This document shows positions 8,170 through 16,728 of a stretch of DNA of 64,000 bases, in pieces (positions within the stretch are counted from its first letter, which is position 1; every line of letters starts with the position of its first letter). The notes under the pieces were generated by a model that saw only the letters and a list, made by a program, of their open reading frames with translations, was not told the DNA's origin and made no database searches. This stretch comes from Lachnospiraceae bacterium. Lineage in GTDB: Bacteria > Bacillota > Clostridia > Lachnospirales > Lachnospiraceae. Location: assembly GCA_015056765.1 (NCBI GenBank), contig SVFQ01000004.1:1-64000 (forward strand), given 5' to 3'. The translations under genes were made by a program, and so were the position numbers.

Positions 8170-9944
8170 TACATGTCTCCTGTTTGTAATTTCAAAAGCT
8201 CACTATAGTAACCGCCCTTTTCTTTCAACTCATCATGAGAGCCTTCTTCCACAATACGTCCATCTTTCAGGATGATAATCTTATCCGCGGTTCTGGTGGT
8301 GCTGGTTCGCTGTGCAATAATGATCTTAGTACACGGAAAATCCAAATGATTCAAAGAATCCTGAATTTTCTTTTCGGTCTCCATATCTACAGCGGAGGTA
8401 GTATCATCCAAGATTAAGATGGAAGGACGTACTGCCAATGCTCTTGCAAGAGAAATACGTTGCTTTTGACCACCGGAAAGACCTACGCCACGTTCACCGA
8501 CTATAGTGTCATATCCCTCAGGCATTTTGGCAATAAACTCGGAAGCTTCCGAATATCTAGCAAATTTTACCACTTCTTCCAGCTTAATATGGCTATCTCC
8601 ATAGGCGATATTTCCCTCAATGGAATCCGAATATAAAAGCACATCTTGAGTAGCCATACCAATCTGCTTTCTTAGGCTTTCTAATGTGTAGTCTTCCACA
8701 TTTCTGCCATCGATAAGAATTTCTCCTTCTGTAGCCTCATAGAATCTGGGGATTAAGTGAATCAGGGTGGATTTTCCGCATCCGGTTTCTCCCATAATAG
8801 CCACTGTCTGACCCGGTTCTACAGTAAAGCTGATATTGTGAAGCACCGGCAAGTTACCATCTGCATATTGGAAAGAGACATTTTTAAACTCAATCTTACC
8901 CTGAAATCTGTCATGCTGTGTATAAGCATCTTCATGGTTACGAATCTTAGGTTCGGAATAATAGATTTCCATTACTTTTCTGGAAGCTGCGGAAAAGCGC
9001 TGGAACTCATTCATGATATTTCCCATCATACGCATGGGGTTCGCAATGGCCCAAATCAGTCCTGAAATCGCAACATATTCACCCATGGATAAGGACCCTT
9101 TGATTAAGAAAAGACCACCTGCAAGAAGCATCACCACAGGCATTAAATTGGCAAAGCTTTCTACATAGGGATAATAATGAATCCAAACCTTTGCCGTAGC
9201 TTTGTTGGTATCGCGGTACTCTTCATTGCAAGCCTGGAACTTCTGCATTTCATAATCTTCTCTGGCAAATGCCTTCACCACACGATTACCTGCGATATTC
9301 TCCTGTGCAACAGTATTCATACCTGCCAGTTTTTCACGGAGCAGTGCATGCATCGGTGCCACTTTATCTCGAAACAGTCGAATAATCAAAAAAACAAATG
9401 GAGAAATCACCAAAATGCATAAGGCCATTTTCCAATCCACTACAACAAAATAAATGGCGGCAGCAAAAAACAGCGAAAACGACTCAATTACCACACGAAT
9501 AACCCAGGACAACATATGACGTACAGCATCCAGGTCACCGGTCACTCTGGTCATCAAATCACCGGTGCGATAGGTGGAATAAAAAGTCATATCCTGTCTT
9601 TCGATTTTTTGAAACAGGAAATTACGAATTCGATATAACGCTAATTGGGATACATTCTCATAAGCCATACAATCAAAATACATCACCACAACGCGGAGAA
9701 GTGTCATGAGAATCATGGTAATAATAAGTCGATAGAATAAATCTCTTTGGTTGATCAGATTCTCCCTTGCCGTAGGCCCTGTCAAAAAGAGATCTACAAT
9801 ACGCCCTGAAAAATAAGGAACTGTAAGCTGTAGCGCATTATACAAAATGGTGCCAAGCATTGCGAAAACATAGATGACATGACCGCCTTTCGTATTTTCC
9901 CACAGCCAAGCTAGTTTTGTTTTTGGAAATTTTTGGTTGTCCAT
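8169..9944 (-). CDS. ABC exporter half-transporter with degenerate catalytic site
   Basis: A 591-aa type IV ABC exporter, first gene of the pair. The membrane domain is N-terminal and the ATPase domain is about 345-591. Walker A is GETGCGKST and the signature is canonical LSGGQ, but Walker B ends in LDD instead of LDE and the switch His is Gln (AQRTST). It therefore contributes the non-hydrolysing site of the dimer. The start ATG 9944 (MDNQKF) is preferred because GGAG lies 6 nt ahead of it; the longer reading from 9965 has only a weak site. An AraC-type regulator is transcribed divergently and is the likely controller. Confidence 0.93.
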   Translation of the reverse strand: MDNQKFPKTKLAWLWENTKGGHVIYVFAMLGTILYNALQLTVPYFSGRIVDLFLTGPTARENLINQRDLFYRLIITMILMTLLRVVVMYFDCMAYENVSQLALYRIRNFLFQKIERQDMTFYSTYRTGDLMTRVTGDLDAVRHMLSWVIRVVIESFSLFFAAAIYFVVVDWKMALCILVISPFVFLIIRLFRDKVAPMHALLREKLAGMNTVAQENIAGNRVVKAFAREDYEMQKFQACNEEYRDTNKATAKVWIHYYPYVESFANLMPVVMLLAGGLFLIKGSLSMGEYVAISGLIWAIANPMRMMGNIMNEFQRFSAASRKVMEIYYSEPKIRNHEDAYTQHDRFQGKIEFKNVSFQYADGNLPVLHNISFTVEPGQTVAIMGETGCGKSTLIHLIPRFYEATEGEILIDGRNVEDYTLESLRKQIGMATQDVLLYSDSIEGNIAYGDSHIKLEEVVKFARYSEASEFIAKMPEGYDTIVGERGVGLSGGQKQRISLARALAVRPSILILDDTTSAVDMETEKKIQDSLNHLDFPCTKIIIAQRTSTTRTADKIIILKDGRIVEEGSHDELKEKGGYYSELLKLQTGDM

Positions 9945-9981
9945 TTCTATCTCCATTCTTTGCATTCTCTGAATTCTAACT

Positions 9982-10019
9982 ATAGCAATTTAAGGAGGTA
10001 TATACTATAATGTTGCTAT
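9982..10019. promoter_or_regulatory. Dyad in exporter/AraC intergenic region
   Basis: ATAGCAA (9982-9988) and TTGCTAT (10013-10019) form a perfect 7-bp inverted repeat, start to start 31 bp apart, about three helical turns. Between them are a full 9-nt Shine-Dalgarno consensus TAAGGAGGT (9991-9999) and a plus-strand TATAAT (10006-10011) with no good -35. It is a candidate operator for the divergent exporter and araC-type gene. Confidence 0.4.
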
Positions 10020-10055
10020 TAAAAAATAGAACAAATCTATTTAACCGGAGTGTAT

Positions 10056-10931
10056 ATGAACGAATTATTCGAATATAGTGATGTCCTTAAATCCCCTATT
10101 GAAGCTTTTTATTGCAACGATACCGCCACTTGGATGCCTGTGCGAAATCATTGGCACTACTTTGTAGAAATCTTATATTGTACCAGTGGAGCCATCACCG
10201 CTACTTGCAATGAAAATACTTATGTACTGCGAAAAGGAGATTTCCTTTTGATTCCTCCTCAGGCCATGCATTCCATCTCTGCCCACGGAAATGACAAATT
10301 CCGCTATGCATGTATTAAATTCAACCTAAACAGAATCCAACTCGTGGAGGAATATTTGCCTAATCTTACGCTACTCTTTCACAAAGTTGCCGCCAGCCAC
10401 AACGACATGTTATGCATTAATGACGAAAAGATTCCTAACTTCAATTTGGCTCCTACGGTGGATCATATCGTAGAAGAAATCAAGCAAAAGAACTATGGAT
10501 ATAATACTTACGTGTATTCGATTCTTTCCTCCTTTTTGCTTCAGGTTATTCGTTATTGGTATCATAGTGGAATATCCGTGGAGAAAGAACCCGTTACTGA
10601 TGCCAGTACCATTTCCATCGATAACATCATTCAGTACATTGATCGACACTCCCACGAACTGATCAATATAGAAGAATTGGCCAGTATGTGTAATATGAGT
10701 TATTCCTACTTTGCCAAAGTCTTTCATCATCAATACGGACAAAGTTGTAAACAGTACATTGAATTTATTCGCCTCAGTAAAGCAGAAAACCTGCTTCTTT
10801 TCACAGATAGGGATTTAACCGCTATCGCTTCAGAAACAGGTTTTGCTGATTGTAGTCATTTAATTCGATGTTTTAAAAGGCGCTACCATATAACTCCGAA
10901 GCAATATCGATTGCTTCATGCGTCTATATAA
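10056..10931 (+). CDS. AraC-family transcriptional regulator
   Basis: A 291-aa regulator. The N-terminal cupin-type sensor domain (about 1-150) has HWHYFVEILY, GDFLLIPPQAMHSI and FRYACIKFN, which suggest a small-molecule pocket. The C-terminal domain has two helix-turn-helix motifs (about 190-290): IEELASMCNMSYSYFAKVF, then LTAIASETGFADCSHLIRCF with PKQYR. The start is taken as ATG 10056, five nt after CGGAG; a GTG at 10050 overlaps that site. It is divergent from the ABC exporter operon, which it probably activates. The gene ends one base from the stop of the convergent LUD gene. The ligand is unknown. Confidence 0.9.
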   Translation: MNELFEYSDVLKSPIEAFYCNDTATWMPVRNHWHYFVEILYCTSGAITATCNENTYVLRKGDFLLIPPQAMHSISAHGNDKFRYACIKFNLNRIQLVEEYLPNLTLLFHKVAASHNDMLCINDEKIPNFNLAPTVDHIVEEIKQKNYGYNTYVYSILSSFLLQVIRYWYHSGISVEKEPVTDASTISIDNIIQYIDRHSHELINIEELASMCNMSYSYFAKVFHHQYGQSCKQYIEFIRLSKAENLLLFTDRDLTAIASETGFADCSHLIRCFKRRYHITPKQYRLLHASI

Positions 10932-10932
10932 C

Positions 10933-11562
10933 TTAAAAACCTAAAGCATCATTTACTAAAATAACATGAATTCTTCCTTCATGTCTGGAGTATCTGGTAA
11001 TTAGGAATTGGCAGCAAATGGTATCCGGAGACTTACAATTCATGCAAGCTCCTGTTTTTGCGCAAGGGGTATTGAGGCCAAAGCGCTGTGCATTGATTGG
11101 TGCAGCAACGTTTCTTGCTCGCTTCATAGCCGCATCCACATCGGGACAGACTTTATTCATACCCACAATAAAAAGGACATGTTTAGGTCCCTGTGCAATG
11201 CAAGACACACGATTACTATTGCCATCAATGTTTACAATGACGCCATCTTCTGTCATGGCATTGGCACTGGCAAGGAAATAATCTGCATCATAGGCTTCCA
11301 GCATAGCTGCTCTTTTATCTTCCGCCTGATCACGATCCAGGAAAGTATAGTTTCCGGATTTTATCTTTTCTACCAACCCGATTTCGTGAGCACTCATGGA
11401 GCCGCCCATGGTAACAGAGCTACCCTCCGGTATAATCTCCAATGCAATTTTAAGTGCTTCTTCTTTTGAGGCAGCATAATAGCCCGTCATGTTTCTGGAC
11501 TCTAATCCTTTTATGACCTTCTGTGCCAGCAGTTCATTTCGTTTGGTAATCATTTCATTCAT
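10933..11562 (-). CDS. LUD-domain protein (lactate utilisation/YkgG-like)
   Basis: A 209-aa protein of the LUD (formerly DUF162) family, represented by LutC/YkgG subunits. Visible features are VTMGGSMSAHEIGL, DYFLASANAMTEDG, NRVSCIAQGPKHVLFIVG and a cysteine-rich C-terminal segment, CAKTGACMNCKSPDTICC. There is no LutA or LutB nearby, so a role in lactate oxidation is not supported by context. The start ATG 11562 overlaps the stop of the upstream FolC-like gene by 8 bp, which implies translational coupling. The Cys cluster could bind a metal; that is inference. Confidence 0.85.
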   Translation of the reverse strand: MNEMITKRNELLAQKVIKGLESRNMTGYYAASKEEALKIALEIIPEGSSVTMGGSMSAHEIGLVEKIKSGNYTFLDRDQAEDKRAAMLEAYDADYFLASANAMTEDGVIVNIDGNSNRVSCIAQGPKHVLFIVGMNKVCPDVDAAMKRARNVAAPINAQRFGLNTPCAKTGACMNCKSPDTICCQFLITRYSRHEGRIHVILVNDALGF

Positions 11563-12892
11563 GTCTTCGTCCTTTCCATTCCGCATATGCAGAAATCATG
11601 GTTGTGCTGCCAAGCAGCAACATTGGTTCCTTAGTACTTAAACTATGGTTGAAAATGGAATCTAAATCCCCTTCATAAGAAACAGGAATCTTTGCTTCTC
11701 GGACACAGTCCAGTATTTCTACTTCCAGAGCTTGTTTTTCCGAGAAATGATAATGCGGGTTATCGGTTTTCGACAAAAAAATTGCATTGGCAATGGGACA
11801 TATTTCCCTGCAAACGCCTACATAGTCCTTATCCGCAGGCACAACAACCACAACGAGAAACTTTTTCCCACCATATTCCCTGGCAAGATACTTTGCGCTG
11901 GCCCCATTGATACAAGCATCCATAAGCACAAGGGGCTGTTCCCTTAAGCATTGTAGTCTTCCCGGAATCGTTAATTCGGAAAGCCGATTTTGAAAAGCTT
12001 GATCTTCTAAAAGCGAAAGGAGCTTTTCTTCCCCAATGAAATAACCGGTAACCCCTATGGCTAATGCAAAATTATCCGCTTGCCATCTGCCGGGCATAGG
12101 CACCTTTACCATTCCGGTTTCCTTACCATCAGCAAATGCAACACGAATGGTGTATTTTCCGGTTTCCTCTTCTTTTTCACAATAGGTGATTCGAAAGTCT
12201 TTGTCAATTTCATAAAGAGATACCTTTTCAGAATGCGCTTTTTCCCGTAAAATTTCCATTACTTCAGGGATCTGTTTCGCCGTAAATACAGCTTTCATAC
12301 CGGATTGTATGATTTCCGCTTTATTCTTTGCGATTTCCTCAATGGTTCTTCCTAACTCCCTTTGATGCTCCAGGAAAATTGGCTGAATCACCCCGATTTC
12401 TCTAGGCACGGCATTTACATCATCATAGGCTACCCCTTTTCCGTACTCCAATACATTTGCAGTCGTTTTTTCCATAGCAAAGTAACGCAACGCCATGGTA
12501 CAAAGAATACCGATTGGGGATATACCTACATTCTCAGGCAAAGTCTGATCTAGCTTTAAATAATACTCTGTTGTTTCTTCCAAAAGCATATCATAGGTTT
12601 CTTCCTCAATCATGCGATGATTCACCCGTATTCGTTCTCGCATTTGAAGAATATGTGGACTGGTAAATAACCCCGTCTTTTCAAATTGTTCCAGTATAAA
12701 GGCAATATAATGGGACACGGATCCCTTGCCTTTGCTACCGGTAACCAGTATATTACGATGATGCGCAGCAGCCTTTTGGATCACAGGGGCTGTTAGTTCC
12801 GGATGCCTTTTCTCCTTGTCAGGTGCATTGTAATCCTGATGTGCCTCTGCTTTTAAGTAGGATCTATATAATCTGTCTTCTAGTTCTTTCAC
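11555..12892 (-). CDS. Mur ligase-family protein, divergent FolC-like
   Basis: A 445-aa ATP-dependent ligase resembling folylpolyglutamate synthase. The P-loop reads VTGSKGKGSVSHY where FolC normally has TGTNGKGS. LGRTIEEIAKNKAEII matches the FolC segment containing the modified lysine, but the usual Asp-His before it is EHQ. LMDACINGASAKY replaces the common DGAHN-type motif. The start is GTG 12892 with AGGA 5 nt ahead, one base after the stop of the glucosidase gene. It could be a paralogue that adds an amino acid to something other than folate. Being followed at once by the LUD gene suggests a shared job. I would not call it folC without biochemical support. Confidence 0.75.
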   Translation of the reverse strand: MKELEDRLYRSYLKAEAHQDYNAPDKEKRHPELTAPVIQKAAAHHRNILVTGSKGKGSVSHYIAFILEQFEKTGLFTSPHILQMRERIRVNHRMIEEETYDMLLEETTEYYLKLDQTLPENVGISPIGILCTMALRYFAMEKTTANVLEYGKGVAYDDVNAVPREIGVIQPIFLEHQRELGRTIEEIAKNKAEIIQSGMKAVFTAKQIPEVMEILREKAHSEKVSLYEIDKDFRITYCEKEEETGKYTIRVAFADGKETGMVKVPMPGRWQADNFALAIGVTGYFIGEEKLLSLLEDQAFQNRLSELTIPGRLQCLREQPLVLMDACINGASAKYLAREYGGKKFLVVVVVPADKDYVGVCREICPIANAIFLSKTDNPHYHFSEKQALEVEILDCVREAKIPVSYEGDLDSIFNHSLSTKEPMLLLGSTTMISAYAEWKGRRHE

Positions 12893-12893
12893 G

Positions 12894-14468
12894 CTAATCC
12901 TTCTTTAGTACCACAAAGCTCTGTGGTCTAGCTGAAATTATCTTTTTCTCTTTGGATAGTACTTCTACCAATCCGTCACCGATTTTGTAAATCAATTTCG
13001 CAGTAGCATAAGCTTCATCCGGCAAGCTGATTTCCAAACTTGTATTGCTTGGATTTACAATACACAGGAAGTTTCCTCTTTCATATACAAGAGCCTGCTC
13101 TTTCCCCTTTAAGGTATGCATCACCATAGGCGCATCCGCTTGAAAAGCTTTTTCTTTATGGCGAAGCGCAAGCAAGTCTTTTACAATATGATAAAGGCTA
13201 TCCTGATCTGCTTTAGCTGATTCAACAGTAGGTGCATCCACAGAAGGATCTACCGGAAGATATAAGGCATTCATGGGAGCTTCAGAAAAGCCTAAATTCT
13301 TTCCTGAATTCCACTGCATAGGGGTTCTGGTTCCTGTGCGCTGGTAGCCGCCTTCTTTAGACTTTACTTCCAAAAAACGCATGCCGATTTCGTCTCCATA
13401 ATAGATGAATGGAACTCCTGGCATCGTAAGTAAGAAACCAAAAAACAAACTAATCTCTCTATCACCCAAGGTACGTTTTGCTCTAGGGGTATCATGATTG
13501 CAAGAGAACATACTGATATAGCTTTTTCCTTTTGTTTTTTGGTACCATTCCATGTATTCGGAAAGGAATCTGGTTGTATCATGGGTACTGTCCGCTTTAA
13601 AGTAGCTATCATCTTCCGAATGCTCTAAATAATCGCGGAGCAAGGACTGATAGCCATTATTTCCATGATCCAAATAGAAATCCATATGGAAACCCGCATC
13701 CATGGACAAAGGCGCATTACACCATTCCGATACAAAGGCTGCATCCGGATACTTCTTTTGTATCACGGAAAACATATCTTTCCAGACCTGTCTCGTGCCT
13801 TCTTTTTCAGGCCCATCTTCTTTTACCAGACTATCCGCCATATCTACACGGAAACCATCGCATCCATGGGAAAGCCAAAAATCCATCACATCCACCATGG
13901 CTTCTTTGGTCTTTTGCGGTCCTTCTTCCTTCATGCTTTGCTGCCATGGTTCACTTGGACGGTAAAATCCATAATTCAGTGCCGGCTGACACTTAAAGAA
14001 ATTCAGCATATAAGCACCGGGTCTTTCAGATTCTCCACTGATATAAGGATGACCACCAATTCCTTCAAATGCATGTCTGGTCCAAATGTATCGACTACTA
14101 TAGGTATTCCAATAGTCTTTTGCACTTTCTACAAACCATGAGTGTTCTTCCGAAGTGTGACCGGGTACAAGGTCCAAAATAAGGTGCATTTTCCGTTTAT
14201 GAACTTCCTCAAACAATCTGTATAAATCTTCGTTTGTTCCATATCTGCTAGCCACCTTTTTATAATCCCGTACATCGTATCCGGCATCTTTAAAAGGTGA
14301 ATCAAAGCAAGGATTCAACCAAATGGCATTTGCGCCCAGTTCTTTTATATAATCAAGTTTTTCTATAATACCCTTGATATCCCCGATTCCATCTCCATTG
14401 GTATCATAAAATGTCTGCGGATATATTTCATAAAAAACCGCATCTTTTAACCATGCTACTTTACTCAT
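12894..14468 (-). CDS. GH13 alpha-glucosidase, cytoplasmic
   Basis: A 524-aa glycoside hydrolase of family 13, oligo-1,6-glucosidase/trehalose-type branch. All catalytic regions are intact: DLVPGHTS (region I), GFRVDMADS with the nucleophile Asp, AFVSEWCNAP with the acid/base Glu, and CNHDTPR with the third Asp. There is no signal peptide, so it should act on imported short alpha-glucans. GAGGAG lies 6 nt before ATG 14468. It follows the lipoprotein amylase gene, suggesting the outer enzyme makes fragments that this one finishes. No sugar transporter is in the cluster. Linkage preference is not decidable here. Confidence 0.92.
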   Translation of the reverse strand: MSKVAWLKDAVFYEIYPQTFYDTNGDGIGDIKGIIEKLDYIKELGANAIWLNPCFDSPFKDAGYDVRDYKKVASRYGTNEDLYRLFEEVHKRKMHLILDLVPGHTSEEHSWFVESAKDYWNTYSSRYIWTRHAFEGIGGHPYISGESERPGAYMLNFFKCQPALNYGFYRPSEPWQQSMKEEGPQKTKEAMVDVMDFWLSHGCDGFRVDMADSLVKEDGPEKEGTRQVWKDMFSVIQKKYPDAAFVSEWCNAPLSMDAGFHMDFYLDHGNNGYQSLLRDYLEHSEDDSYFKADSTHDTTRFLSEYMEWYQKTKGKSYISMFSCNHDTPRAKRTLGDREISLFFGFLLTMPGVPFIYYGDEIGMRFLEVKSKEGGYQRTGTRTPMQWNSGKNLGFSEAPMNALYLPVDPSVDAPTVESAKADQDSLYHIVKDLLALRHKEKAFQADAPMVMHTLKGKEQALVYERGNFLCIVNPSNTSLEISLPDEAYATAKLIYKIGDGLVEVLSKEKKIISARPQSFVVLKKD

Positions 14469-14488
14469 ATCTACTCCTCTTACTCTAT

Positions 14489-16129
14489 TTAAAAATCAGA
14501 AATTACAGCAATGCCATAAGGCGGAAGTGTAATCGTGGAATCCTCGAGCAGAATCTCTTGTTCATCTACTTGTAAAACGCCGCTTATGTAGGCTTTCTCA
14601 GGTGTATCCATCACATCGGATAAAGATGTGCTAAGGGGTTCGTCGCCGGAATTGATGACAATCATCACCTGCTCATTTTCGGTTTTCTTGATCAAAACGC
14701 AAAGCTTACCACCCGATATTTTTTCTACATAGGTGCAGGAGCCGGAACGGATTGCCGGATGCGTTTGACGGAGGGTTATGGCCTGTCTCACATATTCGTA
14801 GATGGAATAAGGATCCTTTTCCTGCTCCTCTAAACTGTCAAATTTCATTTCGAACTGATCCATGTTTGGCGGTGGTGTACACATACCCGTCTGCGTTTCC
14901 TTAGACCAGTACATAGGTGCACGCTTATTTTCATCTTTGCCGGAGCCCTTCATTCCCAGTTCTTCTCCATAATATAAAAATGCTCTGCCGCTCATAAGAA
15001 GATTAAGGCCCTGGGCGAATTTCACCTTCCTGCCGTCATCTTTCGTATAATAACCTGCGCTTCGATTCATATCATGGTTGGTATAAAAAGGTGCATCTAC
15101 CGCGTAAGGATAGCCGTTCTCTTGGATGTTCTCTCCTATTTTTTCGCAAGCATATCCGTATTTGGAGATTTTACCGCTTCCTCTTGTGACATCAGCTATG
15201 ATGCCGGAACCATCTGCAAAGTCAAAATCAAAGAAAGAATCTACACCACTGGCATAGTATTTACTATAGGTACTGCTATTGGCCCAGCATTCCCCTACTA
15301 AGTAAGCATCCGGATTGTAGGATTTCGCTACACTTCGTACAAAAGACAAAAACTCAATATTTTTCGTATTATCTCCCGTGTAATAGCTGGTAACAGCATC
15401 AAGACGAAAGCCATCTGCTCCATGTTCCGTCCAAAAGGCTATCACGGATTTTATTTCTTCTCTTACCTTTTCATTATCCAAGTTCAAATCAGGCATACCG
15501 GACCAGAATCTGGCTTCATAATAATACGGGGTACCTGCAAGTGGTTCATAACCATCCTGTTTATCTGTAGTGAAATGATAATAGTCTACTTCCGGACATG
15601 CTGCCACATCGATATCTTCCGGCTTTGTATTCTGCAAGTACTCCTTCGCCTTTACAAACCAAGGGTGCGCATCGGAGGTGTGGTTTAACACAGTATCCAA
15701 AATAACAGATACATTTCTCTTGTGCGCTTCGGATACAAAAGCATCAAAGTCCTCCATGGTGCCATATTCAGGATCAATATCCATATAATCTGTTACATCA
15801 TACTTGTGATAACTAGGTGATGGACAAATTGGCATCAGCCAAATACTATCACAGCCTAAATCCTCTCTAGTCTTTGGATTCCCATCATTGATATAATCTA
15901 ATTTTTCTGTCAGCCCCTTTATATCACCAATGCCATCCTCGTTCGAATCCCAAAAAGAGCGAACAAACACTTCATAACATGTACTTGAAGCATCGTCGCT
16001 CTTTGAATTATCGAATTTCGTATTGATGGCTTGCATTTGTGAATCCGGAGTCTGGTTTATTCCATTCCCACAACCGCTAACGAAAAGAAAGGTAGAAAGC
16101 AAGGTCATGGCAATACAAGATTTCTTCAT
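14489..16129 (-). CDS. Alpha-amylase family lipoprotein (GH13)
   Basis: A 546-aa surface glucanase. It starts with a lipoprotein signal (KKSCIAMTLLSTFLFVSGC, lipobox VSGC), so it is anchored outside the membrane. The GH13 core has all regions: DTVLNHTSDAH, GFRLDAVTSYY (nucleophile), YLVGECWANS (acid/base), YTNHDMNRS (third Asp). A C-terminal beta domain follows. ATG 16129 is chosen over an upstream GTG because AGGTGG lies 5 nt ahead of it. It probably degrades starch or maltodextrin at the cell surface ahead of the cytoplasmic glucosidase downstream. Confidence 0.93.
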   Translation of the reverse strand: MKKSCIAMTLLSTFLFVSGCGNGINQTPDSQMQAINTKFDNSKSDDASSTCYEVFVRSFWDSNEDGIGDIKGLTEKLDYINDGNPKTREDLGCDSIWLMPICPSPSYHKYDVTDYMDIDPEYGTMEDFDAFVSEAHKRNVSVILDTVLNHTSDAHPWFVKAKEYLQNTKPEDIDVAACPEVDYYHFTTDKQDGYEPLAGTPYYYEARFWSGMPDLNLDNEKVREEIKSVIAFWTEHGADGFRLDAVTSYYTGDNTKNIEFLSFVRSVAKSYNPDAYLVGECWANSSTYSKYYASGVDSFFDFDFADGSGIIADVTRGSGKISKYGYACEKIGENIQENGYPYAVDAPFYTNHDMNRSAGYYTKDDGRKVKFAQGLNLLMSGRAFLYYGEELGMKGSGKDENKRAPMYWSKETQTGMCTPPPNMDQFEMKFDSLEEQEKDPYSIYEYVRQAITLRQTHPAIRSGSCTYVEKISGGKLCVLIKKTENEQVMIVINSGDEPLSTSLSDVMDTPEKAYISGVLQVDEQEILLEDSTITLPPYGIAVISDF

Positions 16130-16146
16130 ACATACCACCTATCATA

Positions 16147-16563
16147 CTAATTTTGATCTACTTCTTCATCAAAATCATCGTGATCATCATCACCCAAGCA
16201 AGGATCTGCCATCATTTCACGATTTACTACACGTTTTTTATCACGTTGCTCTTCTATTCTTGCAGAAAGCATTTCTTTTACAGACTTTGCCTTCTTCACG
16301 CTCTTAATCTCTAAGTTATGGGCGCTATGATCGGATGTGGTAAGGAAAATACTTCCAAGGCCAAAAATACGCTGACCTAAGGTAGCTTTATACTGTACAT
16401 CCAATACACGATACAAGCGAATTTCCTCTTCATTAATAGTAAAGAAGCCGGTTTTTACAAATAATCTATCTTCTGATAAATCATAAACCGTAAAGCTCCA
16501 AGGTAATCCTAAAAAGGTTCTCTTTCGATCATGCCAAATAATATTTCTTTCTAACTTTTCCAT
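16147..16563 (-). CDS. PH-domain protein with acidic tail
   Basis: A 138-aa protein. Residues about 1-100 resemble bacterial PH (bPH2, DUF304-like) domains: WHDRKRTFLGLPWSFTVY, then DRLFVKTGFFTINEEEI and LYRVLDVQYKATLGQRIFG with a STRUCTURE-like glycine turn, a pattern seen in many small Firmicutes proteins. The C-terminus is a run of Asp/Glu. There is no membrane segment. AGGGGA precedes the start. It precedes the amylase lipoprotein by 17 bp and is probably first in that operon. Function is unknown. Confidence 0.75.
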   Translation of the reverse strand: MEKLERNIIWHDRKRTFLGLPWSFTVYDLSEDRLFVKTGFFTINEEEIRLYRVLDVQYKATLGQRIFGLGSIFLTTSDHSAHNLEIKSVKKAKSVKEMLSARIEEQRDKKRVVNREMMADPCLGDDDHDDFDEEVDQN

Positions 16564-16675
16564 CTCTGTCCCCTACCTTTTTTATAAATCTGATATCATT
16601 TCCAAGTAAGTCTCTCGCCATCGGAAACGTATCCAACTAAATATAAATATAACATAAATACTACTGTTAGGATAC

Positions 16676-16706
16676 AAAAAAAGCGCAATCCATAATCGGA
16701 TTGCGC
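16676..16706 (-). terminator. Rho-independent terminator after the GGGtGRT gene
   Basis: A perfect 9-bp GC-rich stem, GCGCAATCC (16683-16691) with GGATTGCGC (16698-16706), has a 6-nt loop and a seven-base A run at 16676-16682, which gives a U tract on the minus strand. It ends the two-gene GGGtGRT/scaffold operon. Confidence 0.9.
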
Positions 16707-16728
16707 CTTTTAATCATAAATGAATCAA

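Noticed and set aside
10010-10078. 22-codon leader peptide gene before the AraC regulator
   Set aside because: Not called as a gene: the ribosome site is 11 nt away and may lie upstream of the transcription start. It is kept only as a finding.
11008-11469. Plus-strand open frame of 153 codons opposite the LUD gene
   Set aside because: Complete overlap with a well-recognised domain and no ribosome site.
13665-14141. Plus-strand open frame of 158 codons opposite the GH13 glucosidase gene
   Set aside because: It has no ribosome site, its translation has no family features, and it lies wholly within a gene with all GH13 motifs.
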